DNA from: Streptomyces spiroverticillatus
GTDB taxonomy: Bacteria > Actinomycetota > Actinomycetes > Streptomycetales > Streptomycetaceae
Assembly (NCBI GenBank): GCA_014650415.1
Contig: BMUX01000032.1
Location: 1-50,980, forward strand
DNA length: 50,980 nt
Direction of reading: 5' to 3'
This document shows positions 7,479 to 15,884 of the stretch, piece after piece. Below the pieces are notes generated by a model, which saw nothing but the letters and a program-made list of their open reading frames with translations, made no database searches and had not been told where the DNA came from. The stretch's first letter is position 1; every line of letters starts with the position of its first letter. A program made the translations under genes and the position numbers.

Positions 7479-8905
7479 CAACCCCTCCCACCAGCCCCTT
7501 CCTCCAGGGCGCCTTCACCCCGGTGCACCACGAGAGCACCGCCCACCACCTCCCGCACGTCGGCGAGATCCCTCCCCAACTCGACGGCCTGTTCACCCAG
7601 ATCGGCCCCACCCCGCTGCTCCCGCCCCGCCACACGGCCGTCGACCGCTACCCGTGGTTCACCCAGGACGGCCTCGTCTGCGGCGTACGCGTCCGGGGCG
7701 GCCGTGCCGAGTGGTTCCGCAACCGCTGGATCCGCTCCCGGCGCGCCAGCCGCACGCTGGGGGAGAGGCGGCCGCCCGGCCCCCGGCACTTCCCCGTCGA
7801 CACCGTCCACACCAACCTCATCGCCCACAACGGCCTGCTCCTGGCCCTCGTCGAGACCGGCTGCCTCCCCGCCCGCCTGAACAGCCACCTCGACACGGTC
7901 GAGTACACGGACCTCGCCGGCCGGCTGCCCCGCGGCTTCTCCGCCCACCCCAAGCTCGACCCCGCCACCGGCGACCTGCACGTCGTGGCGTACTCACCCC
8001 TGCGCACCTGGGCCGAATACCTGGTCCTCGCCGCCGACAGCACCCTCCTGCACACCGCCCGCATCCCGCTCGACGGGCGGCCGATGCTCCACGACATCGC
8101 CCTCGCCCCGCACCACGTCCTGTTCTTCGACGCCCCGGTCCGCTTCTCGCGCACCGCCGCCGTCCGAGGCGTCTTCCCGTACCGCTGGGACGCGGCCCAC
8201 CAGAACCGCATCGGCGTCCTGCCCCGCCCCGGCACCCCCGGCACGCTGCGCTGGTTCGACGTCCCCGCCGGGTTCGTCTTCCACACGGTCGGCGCCCACG
8301 AGCCCACGCCCACCACCGTCGAACTCACCGCCATCCGTTACGACCGGCTCTTCGACGGTGCCACCGAGGACCCCCTCACCGGGCGGGGCCACCTCTGGAC
8401 CTGGACCTTGGACCTGACCACCGGCCGCGTGCACGAGGCGCAACTCGCCGACCGCCCGCACGAGTTGCCCCGCAGCGACCCCCGACGCCTGGGCGAGGCC
8501 CCCCGCTACTACTACGCGGTGACCGCCGACAGCCGCCACGCCCTCGACTCCCACCAGCCGGATGCCCTCCTCAAGCACGACTTCCGCACCCGCACCCACC
8601 AACTGCGCAAGCTCCCGCCCGGCACCGCCACGGCGGAAGCCGTCTTCGTCCCCGCCGAGGACGGCACCGCCGAGGACCAGGGCTGGCTCCTGCACTTCGC
8701 GTACGACACGGCCACCGCCACCAGCACCCTGGTCTGCCTCGACGCCCGGGACATCACCGCCCGACCCCTCGCCGTCGTCGAACTGCCCACCCGCGTCCCC
8801 CTCGGCTGCCACAGCTCCTGGCTCCCCGCCGCCGACCTCACCCGCACCGACGCCCCGGCCCTGGCCTGGCCGCCCCCTCCCGCCCGACCCCAAGGAGCGG
8901 CATGA
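7475..8905 (+). CDS. Carotenoid cleavage oxygenase (RPE65/CCD family)
   Basis: 476 aa, ATG overlapping the cyclase stop (ATGA). The four histidines that bind Fe(II) in this seven-bladed propeller family can be placed: H158 in 'FSAHPKLDP', H206 in 'MLHDIAL', H270 in 'GFVFHTVGAHE' and H446 in 'PLGCHSSWLP'. Predicted to split a C=C bond of a carotenoid with O2, giving apocarotenoid aldehydes or ketones. The position of the cut (central, giving retinal, or 9,10, giving an ionone-type C13 ketone) is not decided by sequence. No signal peptide. It is mid-operon between carotene synthesis genes and three modifying enzymes, so its substrate is very probably the carotene made upstream. Confidence 0.88.
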   Translation: MTTPPTSPFLQGAFTPVHHESTAHHLPHVGEIPPQLDGLFTQIGPTPLLPPRHTAVDRYPWFTQDGLVCGVRVRGGRAEWFRNRWIRSRRASRTLGERRPPGPRHFPVDTVHTNLIAHNGLLLALVETGCLPARLNSHLDTVEYTDLAGRLPRGFSAHPKLDPATGDLHVVAYSPLRTWAEYLVLAADSTLLHTARIPLDGRPMLHDIALAPHHVLFFDAPVRFSRTAAVRGVFPYRWDAAHQNRIGVLPRPGTPGTLRWFDVPAGFVFHTVGAHEPTPTTVELTAIRYDRLFDGATEDPLTGRGHLWTWTLDLTTGRVHEAQLADRPHELPRSDPRRLGEAPRYYYAVTADSRHALDSHQPDALLKHDFRTRTHQLRKLPPGTATAEAVFVPAEDGTAEDQGWLLHFAYDTATATSTLVCLDARDITARPLAVVELPTRVPLGCHSSWLPAADLTRTDAPALAWPPPPARPQGAA

Positions 8906-9411
8906 GCAGCACCGCCATCCGCATCGCCCAACGCCTCATGGGCGGCCGTACGTTCCGTACGCTCGCCCCCTGCCTGGCTCCCCGGCTCGACCGGCTCGTC
9001 CACCGCCTCACCCGGGGCCGCCGCATGTTCCTGACCGGTGCCCGACCCGAAGTCGGCATCCTGCTCACCACCGTCGGTGCCCGCAGCGCCCGACCGCGCA
9101 CGACCCCCCTGGTCTGCCTGCCCGAAGGCCCCGACGGCCCGTGGGTCGTCATCGGCAGCAACTTCGGCAAGCCCCACCACCCCGCCTGGACCGGCAACCT
9201 CCTCAAGACCCCCCGGGCCTCCGTCGAGCACCAGGGCCGCACCCACACCGTCGAAGCCCGCCTCCTGCAAGGCCCCGAACGCGACACCACCTGGCGGGCG
9301 GTCACCGACTTCTGGCCGCCGTACGCCTCGTACCAGCAGCAATCCGGCAGACAACTGCGCCTCTTCCGCCTCCACCCCCTCGACACCCCCGCGCGAACGG
9401 AGCAGCCGTGA
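8902..9411 (+). CDS. Deazaflavin(F420)-dependent nitroreductase-family reductase
   Basis: 169 aa. The ATG overlaps the upstream stop (ATGA) and has AAGGAG before it. The core 'TTVGARSARPRTTPLVCLPEG' then 'WVVIGSNFGKPHHPAWTGNLLKTPRASVE' is the signature of the Ddn-like split-barrel family, whose members use F420H2 to reduce quinones, nitro groups or activated C=C bonds. Placed between an oxygenase that makes conjugated aldehydes or ketones and a Baeyer-Villiger enzyme, an ene-reductase role on the apocarotenoid is attractive, but this is inference. Cofactor use also needs testing, since some relatives bind other flavins. Confidence 0.8.
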   Translation: MSSTAIRIAQRLMGGRTFRTLAPCLAPRLDRLVHRLTRGRRMFLTGARPEVGILLTTVGARSARPRTTPLVCLPEGPDGPWVVIGSNFGKPHHPAWTGNLLKTPRASVEHQGRTHTVEARLLQGPERDTTWRAVTDFWPPYASYQQQSGRQLRLFRLHPLDTPARTEQP

Positions 9412-10949
9412 CCCCACCGGAGCCCGTGACGGACCGGGCACCCGTGACGCACCGGGTGCCGGTGTCCGTCGCCGTCATCGGCGCCGGAGTCTCCGGCCTG
9501 TGCATGGGCCTCAAACTCAAAGCCGCCGGCATCGAGGACTTCGTCCTGTACGACAAGGCCGAGGACGTCGGGGGAGTGTGGCGCGACAACACCTACCCGG
9601 GCCTGTCCTGCGACATCCCGTCGCGCACCTACTGCTACTCCTTCGCCCCCAACCCCGAGTGGAACGCCCTCTTCTCCACCGGCCCCGAAATCCTCCGCTA
9701 CCTCCAGCGGACCGCCACCGACCACGGCCTGCGCCCCCACCTGCGCACCGGCACCCACATCACCCGCGCCACCTTCACCGACGGCCGCTGGACCCTGGAG
9801 ACCTCCACCGGAGAGACCCGCGCCTTCGACTTCCTCCTGTGCGCCACCGGGCTCCTCGTCCACCCCACCGTCCCCGACCTGCCCGGCGCGGACACCTTCC
9901 GGGGCCGCGCCTTCCACTCCGCCCGCTGGGACCACACCGTGCAGACCACCGGCCAAAAGATCGCCATCGTCGGCACCGGCTCCACCGGCGTCCAGCTGAC
10001 CTGCGCCCTCACCCCGCACGCCGGGCGCCTCATGCTGTTCCAGCGCACCCCGCAATGGGTCCTTCCGAAACCGAACAAACGGATCTCCGCCCTGGCCAAG
10101 GCCGTTCACCGCCGCCGGCCTGCCCTCGCCCGCCTCACCGATCCCCTCTGGCGCCTCGCCTTCGAAACGACCATCAGCAAGGCCGCCGTCACCCCCGGCT
10201 GGCAACGCACCCTCCTCACGTACGCCTGCCGAATCGCCCTGCTCCGCATCCGCTCCACCGGCCTGCGCCGCCGCATGACCCCCGACCACCCGCCGCTCTG
10301 CAAACGCCTCGTCGTCGCGAGCGGCTTCCACCGCGCCGTTCAACAACCCCACGTCGACGTCATCAGCACCCCGATCGCCCGCATCACCCCCCGCGGCCTC
10401 CTCACCACCGACGGACACGAACACGAAGCCGACCTCATCGTCTGGGCCACCGGCTTCCAGGCCGATGCCTACATGCGCCCCCTGCACATCACCGGCCCCC
10501 ACGGCCGCACCCTCGACGACGCATGGGCCCGAGGCCCCCGCAGCTACAACACCGTCGCCCTCCCCGGCTTCCCCAACCTCTTCCTGCTCGTCGGCCCCAA
10601 CAGCCCCTTCTCCGGCGAAGCCGTCATCCGTACCGCCGAGACCCAGGCCGACTACATCCTGCAATGGATCGACCTCTTCGCCCGAGGCGTCATCTCCCGC
10701 ACCACCCCCACCCGCGAAGCCACCGACGCCTTCAACGCCGCCATCGCCACCGCCCTCCCCAACACGGCCTTCACCGGCGGCTGTTCCTCCTGGTACCAGG
10801 ACCAGAACGGCACCCCCCTGGTCTGGCCCTGGCCCGTGCACACCCACCGCACCCTGCTCTCCCGCATCCACCACCCCGACTTCCACACCCTCCCGGGCCC
10901 GGCGGCGACCCACGGCCCCTCCGCCCTTGCGGGCGGTGACCCCGCATGA
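9408..10949 (+). CDS. Type I Baeyer-Villiger flavin monooxygenase
   Basis: 513 aa from a GTG at 9408 that overlaps the previous stop (GTGA). Two Rossmann motifs: 'VIGAGVSGLCMG' (25-30, FAD) and 'IVGTGSTGVQL' (189-194, NADPH). Between them is the type I Baeyer-Villiger fingerprint FxGxxxHxxxW-D: F164, G166, H170, W174, D175. The conserved 'VWATGFQAD' occurs late. Such enzymes insert oxygen next to a carbonyl, turning ketones into esters or lactones. In this operon the natural substrate would be a carbonyl apocarotenoid. Its stop overlaps the ATG of a hydrolase that could open the ester. Confidence 0.9.
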   Translation: MTPPEPVTDRAPVTHRVPVSVAVIGAGVSGLCMGLKLKAAGIEDFVLYDKAEDVGGVWRDNTYPGLSCDIPSRTYCYSFAPNPEWNALFSTGPEILRYLQRTATDHGLRPHLRTGTHITRATFTDGRWTLETSTGETRAFDFLLCATGLLVHPTVPDLPGADTFRGRAFHSARWDHTVQTTGQKIAIVGTGSTGVQLTCALTPHAGRLMLFQRTPQWVLPKPNKRISALAKAVHRRRPALARLTDPLWRLAFETTISKAAVTPGWQRTLLTYACRIALLRIRSTGLRRRMTPDHPPLCKRLVVASGFHRAVQQPHVDVISTPIARITPRGLLTTDGHEHEADLIVWATGFQADAYMRPLHITGPHGRTLDDAWARGPRSYNTVALPGFPNLFLLVGPNSPFSGEAVIRTAETQADYILQWIDLFARGVISRTTPTREATDAFNAAIATALPNTAFTGGCSSWYQDQNGTPLVWPWPVHTHRTLLSRIHHPDFHTLPGPAATHGPSALAGGDPA

Positions 10950-11794
10950 CCACTCCGCACAACCCTCTCTGCCCCACCCACCACGGCGGCCGCTGCCCGG
11001 CCCCCGCCCCGGCGACCCTGCTCTTCCTCCACGGCATGGGCGCCACCGCCCGGTCCTGGGACCCGGTCGTCCGGCGCCTTCCCGCCACCGCGCACACCCT
11101 TGCGTACGACCAACGAGGCCACGGGCACTCCGCCTTCGGGCGCCGCCCGCCCACCGGCCTCGCCCAACTGGGAGACGACCTGGCGAGGGTCCTCACCCAC
11201 CCCAGCGACTGCTTCCCCGGCCCGATGGTCCTGGTCGGCCACTCCGCCGGCGGCATCGCGATCATGCACTGCGCGGCCACCCACCCGCACCTCTTCGGCA
11301 CCCGCGTCACAGGCGCCGCCCTGATCAGCACCACCGCAGGCCGCCTCGACCCGACCTGCGGCTTGCGAGCCCCCGCAGGTCCGGCCCTCGCCCGCCTCTT
11401 CCTCCACCTGACCCGCAGCCGTACACCCGTGTCGTCGCTGCTCCTCCACCTCATGACCACGACCCGCTGGCCCCTCTACGGACGCACCGCGCCCCGCCCC
11501 ACCCGCCGCGCGTGCTCCGCCATGATCAGATCCACCCCACCGGCCACCCTCGACGCCCTCTTGCGCCGGCTCTCGACGCACGACGGCCCCGCCCTCACCG
11601 CACTGACCCGCGTCCCGGTCCTCATCGCCGTGGGGGCCGACGACCGCCTCACGCCCCGCCCTCACAGCCGTGCCCTCGCCCAGCTCCTGCCGCACGCCCA
11701 CCTGGTGGAGGTGGCGGGCGCGGGTCACGTCCTCCCGCTGGAAGCCCCGGACCTCCTCGCGCACCACCTGCGCAGACTGCTGCCACCCGAATAG
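10946..11794 (+). CDS. Alpha/beta-fold hydrolase (predicted esterase)
   Basis: 282 aa, ATG overlapping the monooxygenase stop (ATGA). Oxyanion motif 'LHGMGATARSW' (29-38), nucleophile elbow 'VGHSAGG' with S100, acid residue D232 or D233 in 'VGADDRLT', and H261 in 'GAGHVLPLEAPD' form the expected Ser-Asp-His triad. No signal peptide, so it acts in the cytoplasm. As last gene of the operon, directly after a Baeyer-Villiger enzyme, its simplest job is hydrolysis of the ester or enol ester produced. It ends 13 nt from the convergent TetR gene; I saw no strong hairpin between them. Confidence 0.85.
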   Translation: MTTPHNPLCPTHHGGRCPAPAPATLLFLHGMGATARSWDPVVRRLPATAHTLAYDQRGHGHSAFGRRPPTGLAQLGDDLARVLTHPSDCFPGPMVLVGHSAGGIAIMHCAATHPHLFGTRVTGAALISTTAGRLDPTCGLRAPAGPALARLFLHLTRSRTPVSSLLLHLMTTTRWPLYGRTAPRPTRRACSAMIRSTPPATLDALLRRLSTHDGPALTALTRVPVLIAVGADDRLTPRPHSRALAQLLPHAHLVEVAGAGHVLPLEAPDLLAHHLRRLLPPE

Positions 11795-11807
11795 CCCGAG
11801 GTTCCGG

Positions 11808-12473
11808 CTACCCGGCCCGCCCCGCAGCCTCGATGTGCGCGAGCTGCACCGCGAGGATCTCCTCGAACGCCGCCTGCCGGTCCACCCCGAGCGGCCGGAG
11901 GTCACGGGCGAAGTGGGCCAGCGCGGGAAAACGCTCCGGATCGGCACCGAGCACCGAGACCCGGAACAGCTCCATGCCCTGCTCGTACTCCGCCGTATCA
12001 CTCGCGACGAGCGAGGACTCGGAGGCGATCAACGCCGAGAACAGGACCACGATCCGGTGGTAGTACACCGGAACGTCCGCGTCCGGCACCCCCGACACCA
12101 GCAGCGCCTGGAGCACTTCCTCCATGACCATCCGGGACCCGGCCCCGCTGGACGCGTACCGCCCCCACACCGAGGCCAGTTGAGGCTGCTCCCGGAAACC
12201 CTCCCGCACCCGCAGCGCCAGGGCGGTGATCCGCTGCTTCCAGTCACTGCCCGGCTCGGCCTGCCAGCCGTCCATGACGGCGAGCAGCACCCGGTCGGAC
12301 ACCGCCCGCATCAGCTCGGTCTTGCTGCGGAAGTGCCGGTACAGGCTGGAGGAATCGGTCCCGAGCACCGCCGCCAACTTGCGCACGCTGAACGCGTCCG
12401 CGTCGCCCGTACGCAACAGCTCGGCGGCCGCGTCCAGGATCTCCTCGGTCGACCAACGCCTGCGCCCCGCCAT
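11808..12473 (-). CDS. TetR-family repressor
   Basis: 221 aa from the ATG at 12471-12473. An N-terminal TetR helix-turn-helix is clear: 'STEEILDAAAELLRTGDADAFSVRKLAAVLGTDSSSLYRHFRSKTELMRAV' (residues 8-58). The C-terminal half is a helical TetR_C-like ligand domain. It is divergent from the beta-lactamase-fold gene with palindromes in between, so it probably controls that gene and itself. It is convergent with the carotenoid operon and need not regulate it, although that cannot be excluded. Confidence 0.9.
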   Translation of the reverse strand: MAGRRRWSTEEILDAAAELLRTGDADAFSVRKLAAVLGTDSSSLYRHFRSKTELMRAVSDRVLLAVMDGWQAEPGSDWKQRITALALRVREGFREQPQLASVWGRYASSGAGSRMVMEEVLQALLVSGVPDADVPVYYHRIVVLFSALIASESSLVASDTAEYEQGMELFRVSVLGADPERFPALAHFARDLRPLGVDRQAAFEEILAVQLAHIEAAGRAG

Positions 12474-12517
12474 CGTGCTCCTCTCGTCGGACCCTCACCC
12501 TAACTTACGCCCACAGC

Positions 12518-12548
12518 AGTGCACTTGGCGTTGCACGCACTGCGTGCA
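12518..12548. promoter_or_regulatory. Palindromic operator for the adjacent TetR
   Basis: TGCACGC-act-GCGTGCA (12532-12548) is a perfect 7+7 inverted repeat. AGTGCACT (12518-12525) is an 8-bp palindrome sharing the GTGCA core. Both lie in the divergent gap between tetR and the hydrolase gene, the typical position for TetR autoregulation. Confidence 0.6.
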
Positions 12549-12685
12549 TAATGAGGACAAGGGCATGCCTCAGGCTCCTCCGGGAGCCGCTCCGCCCTGC
12601 CGCTCGTGCCTTGCTGCCCGCCGACGGGAGTCCGGTCGCTCCGACTCGGATCCCGCCGGACGAAGACGAAAGGACGCACGCCACC

Positions 12686-13804
12686 ATGCAGAACCCACTG
12701 GATTCCGCAGCTCTGACCGAAGCCCTCGAGAAGGTCCAACGCGCAGGCGTACCAGGCTTGTTCGCCGAGATCCGCCACGGCGACGAGGTCTGGCGCGGTG
12801 CCGTCGGCGTGGCCGACCTCACCACCGGCCGCCCCGTCGCCGCAGACATGAAGCACCGCATCGGCAGCCTCACCAAGACCTTCACCACCGCCGCCGTCCT
12901 GCAACAGGCCGAACGCGGCACGATCGGCCTCGACACCCCGATCGGCACCTACCTCCCGCACCTGGTCCCCGGCTTACGCGGTGAGCAGATCACGGTCCGG
13001 ATGCTGATCAACCACACCAGCGGCCTCGCCGAGTACCTCCCGTACGTCTACACCTCACTCAAGGCCTTCCCGGACCTCGCCCGCACCGGCCCCGAGTGCT
13101 TCGACGAGCACCGCCACACCCACTTCGACCCCACCGAGCTCATCCGACTCGGCGTCGGCGCCCCCGCCTTCGGCCCCCCGGGCGTCACCCCCGGCCTCTA
13201 CTCCAACACCAACTACCTCCTCCTCGCGGCCCTCCTCGAACACGCCACCGGCACCACCGCCGAGGAGTGCATCACCGAGAACGTCATCAAGCGCGCCGGA
13301 CTCCACGACACCGCGTTCCCGACCGGCCCGCACATCGAAGGCCCGCACTCCCGCCTCTACGAGTGCTGGTTCGGCATGATCGACCCGCCGCGCGACTACA
13401 GCGTCTTCGACATGTCCTACGCCGGCCCGTCCGCCAACCTGATCTCCACCGTCGCCGACCTCAACCGGTTCTACGCGGCCCTGCTGTCCGGCGAGATCGT
13501 CACCCCTGCCTCCCTGGCCGCCATGCAGCAGACCACCCAGGTCATCTCCCAGGAACTCAAGACCATCTCGTACGGTCTCGGCCTGTACCCGACCGAGGCC
13601 CCCGGCCGGGAGACCTTCTGGGGCCACGGCGGCTCCGTCTGGGGCGGCGGCACCCTGGCGATGACCCGCGCCGACGGCCGACGCCAACTGGCCCTCGCCA
13701 TGAACCTCCAGAGGTGGAACACCCTCGACCCTTCGGGCCGCCCCCAACCGCACCCCATCGACAAGGCCCTCGCGGACTTCTACGACCTCGCCCTGTACGG
13801 CTGA
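12686..13804 (+). CDS. Serine beta-lactamase/esterase-family hydrolase
   Basis: 372 aa from the ATG at 12686 (AAAGGA upstream); an earlier in-frame ATG at 12551 lies almost on the operator and was rejected. Class C/PBP4-like motifs: SxxK 'GSLTKTF' with S61 and K64, YxN 'LYSNTNYLL' with Y172 and N174, and 'GHGGSVWGGG' with H314-G315-G316 in the KTG position. These define the beta-lactamase, D-Ala carboxypeptidase and EstB esterase superfamily. No signal peptide is visible, so a cytoplasmic esterase or amidase is more likely than a wall enzyme. Divergent from and probably repressed by the TetR protein. A strong terminator follows. Confidence 0.85.
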   Translation: MQNPLDSAALTEALEKVQRAGVPGLFAEIRHGDEVWRGAVGVADLTTGRPVAADMKHRIGSLTKTFTTAAVLQQAERGTIGLDTPIGTYLPHLVPGLRGEQITVRMLINHTSGLAEYLPYVYTSLKAFPDLARTGPECFDEHRHTHFDPTELIRLGVGAPAFGPPGVTPGLYSNTNYLLLAALLEHATGTTAEECITENVIKRAGLHDTAFPTGPHIEGPHSRLYECWFGMIDPPRDYSVFDMSYAGPSANLISTVADLNRFYAALLSGEIVTPASLAAMQQTTQVISQELKTISYGLGLYPTEAPGRETFWGHGGSVWGGGTLAMTRADGRRQLALAMNLQRWNTLDPSGRPQPHPIDKALADFYDLALYG

Positions 13805-13821
13805 TCCACCCGAGGCCCCGC

Positions 13822-13858
13822 CCCGAGGTCCTGCCCGCACCGGGGGCAGGGCCTCGGG
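13822..13858 (+). terminator. Strong hairpin terminator after the hydrolase gene
   Basis: 15-bp stem with a single T-G wobble (arms 13822-13836 and 13844-13858) around a 7-nt loop, starting 18 nt after the stop codon. Confidence 0.75.
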
Positions 13859-14047
13859 CCCACCTCCCGCAAAATCGCTGGAACCCCACCCGGCCGTCCG
13901 GCTACCGTGCTCCCGCCCCTGCCCCTCCGGCCAAGGACACGCCGTTGTACACCCTGTGAGACACCCCGAGCGCTGAACCGTCGCACGCCGCACCCGCGCG
14001 CCGTGCCGCTTTCCCCTGCGTTCCTCTCACAGAACCGGTGCACCTCC

Positions 14048-14374
14048 ATGTCACAAACCCGGACCCGCACACCCCGACCGGCCCCCACCGGCCCAAGCTG
14101 GCTCCTCACGCTGTGCACGGCCGCCCGCGCTCACGCCTCCCTGCCGACCGCGCCGGACCGGCTGATCATCCGCTCCGCACCCCAGCTGCACGACCGTCTC
14201 ACCGGCCACCGCACCGCGCACGTCTGGCCGTCCCGCACGGACCGCCCGGCCTGGCATTCGCCGTACGGCCCGCCGCCCCGCCGGTCCCACCGCGGCCGCT
14301 GGTCCCCCGTACCCGGAGTGACCACGCCCCGCCCCACGGAGCGGCACGGACACCTGTGCGGCCGATGCGACTGA
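14048..14374 (+). CDS. Small protein of unknown function
   Basis: 108 aa from the ATG at 14048. I do not recognise it. Codons are strongly GC3-biased across the whole frame, and composition is Arg/Pro/His-rich with five Trp and a Cys pair at the end ('HLCGRCD'). No ribosome site is obvious; the alternative frame from 14038 (122 aa) has an equally unusual composition. It is flanked by the terminators at 13822-13858 and 14420-14454, which supports a separate short transcription unit. Could be non-coding. Confidence 0.35.
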   Translation: MSQTRTRTPRPAPTGPSWLLTLCTAARAHASLPTAPDRLIIRSAPQLHDRLTGHRTAHVWPSRTDRPAWHSPYGPPPRRSHRGRWSPVPGVTTPRPTERHGHLCGRCD

Positions 14375-14419
14375 CCCCGAAGGCCCCCGCGCCGCTGAAG
14401 CGCTGAACCTCCCACCCCT

Positions 14420-14454
14420 CTCCGGGCGGCGCCGCCGACGGACGCCGCCCGGAG
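14420..14454 (+). terminator. Hairpin terminator
   Basis: TCCGGGCGGCG (14421-14431) pairs perfectly with CGCCGCCCGGA (14443-14453), extended by one C-G pair, with an 11-nt loop. It lies between the small ORF and the MFS gene. Confidence 0.65.
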
Positions 14455-14666
14455 GCCTTCATCCACTGACCTGCGCAATCCGCGGCACACGCGCCGCGAG
14501 CGACGCGCGCGCCGACCGGAACTCATCCCCGGTGCCTCACACTGACCGGCAGATCCGCGACCTCACCCTCAATCACAGCGATGACGTCGCAGACCCGCCA
14601 GCCCCCTGTGACCGGTGCCTGCTGGACTGCTCCCACCAGCAACCGACCCACGGCACAAGGGAATTC

Positions 14667-15884
14667 ATGACGACGACGACCACGACCCACTCCGGAATGC
14701 CCCTGCCCCCGAGCCGCTCACCCGCACTCGGCTGGGCGGCCGTCGTCGCGGTCACGCTGGGACTCTTCTCGATCGTCACGACCGAAATCCTGCCGATCGG
14801 CCTCCTGACGTCGATCGGAGCCGACTTCACGGTCTCCGACGGCACGGCCGGACTGACGATGACCATGCCCGGCTTCCTCGCCGCGCTCTCCGCACCCCTG
14901 GTCACCGCGGCGACCGCACGGATCGACCGCCGCCTGATGCTCTGTACGTTCATGGCCCTGCTGGGCGCGGCCAACCTCCTGGCCGCCGCCGCACCCCACT
15001 ACAGCCTCGTCCTGCTCTCCCGCATCCTGGTGGGCATCACCATCGGCGGGTTCTGGTCGATCGGCGCCGGGCTGGCCGCACGCCTGGTCCCCGCCCCCTC
15101 CGTCGGCCGGGCCACCGCGATCGTCTTCTCCGCCGTACCCCTGGGCTCCGTACTCGGCGTCCCCGCCGGAACCCTCCTCGGCGAACTGGCGGGCTGGCGC
15201 GCGGTGTTCACCGCCATGGCCGTCCTGTCCCTGGCCGTGCTCCTCATGCTGCTCCTGCTCCTGCCGAAGCTCCCGCCCCCGGAGCCCACCCGGCTCAGCA
15301 CCCTGCGCACCCTGTGCCGCACCACGCACACCCGCTACGCCCTGCTCCTCACCTTCCTCGTCGTACTGGCCCACTTCGGCACGTACACCTATGTGACCCC
15401 GTTCCTGGAGCAGGTCACCCACGCGACCCCCGGCCGCATCACCCTCTCCCTCCTGATCTACGGAGCGGCAGGCATCGCCGGAAACTTCCTGGGAGGAGCC
15501 CTGGCCGCCCGCCGCCCCCGCACCACCTTCGGCCTGGCAGCCGCGCTGATCGCAGCGGCCACCCTGCTGCTGCCGGTCCTGGGGCGCTCCACGGCCGGCG
15601 CCACGGCCCTCCTCGTCCTGTGGGGCGTCGCCTACGGAGCCGTACCGGTCTCGTCCCAGACCTGGTTCGCCAAGGCGGCGCCGCACGCCCCCGAAGCGGC
15701 GGCGGTCCTCTTCACCGCCTCCTTCCAGGCAACCCTCTCCCTGGGAGCACTGACGGGCGGAGTCGTGGTGGACCACACCTCCCTGTCCACCGCCATGACC
15801 CTGGGCGCCCTCACCGCCACCTGCGCGGCCGCGGCCGCCTGGACCCACTACGCCCGGGGCCGCACCTGGCCCGGCAGCCGCTAA
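14667..15884 (+). CDS. MFS efflux transporter, DHA1 type
   Basis: 405 aa from the ATG at 14667, preceded by AAGGGA; upstream in-frame codons lack a ribosome site. About 12 hydrophobic segments. TM1 'FSIVTTEILPIGLL' and 'GLTMTMPGFLAALSAPLVTAATARIDRRLMLC' match the AraJ/NepI/chloramphenicol-efflux branch of DHA1 drug and metabolite exporters. Inner-membrane proton antiporter by family. The substrate is not predictable. The stop codon overlaps the end of the convergent cytX gene by 4 nt. Confidence 0.85.
   Translation: MTTTTTTHSGMPLPPSRSPALGWAAVVAVTLGLFSIVTTEILPIGLLTSIGADFTVSDGTAGLTMTMPGFLAALSAPLVTAATARIDRRLMLCTFMALLGAANLLAAAAPHYSLVLLSRILVGITIGGFWSIGAGLAARLVPAPSVGRATAIVFSAVPLGSVLGVPAGTLLGELAGWRAVFTAMAVLSLAVLLMLLLLLPKLPPPEPTRLSTLRTLCRTTHTRYALLLTFLVVLAHFGTYTYVTPFLEQVTHATPGRITLSLLIYGAAGIAGNFLGGALAARRPRTTFGLAAALIAAATLLLPVLGRSTAGATALLVLWGVAYGAVPVSSQTWFAKAAPHAPEAAAVLFTASFQATLSLGALTGGVVVDHTSLSTAMTLGALTATCAAAAAWTHYARGRTWPGSR

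Noticed and set aside
12551..12685. N-terminal extension of the beta-lactamase-fold protein
   Set aside because: The upstream ATG nearly touches the TetR operator and -10 region, and the extension has no signal peptide; the ATG at 12686 has a ribosome site.
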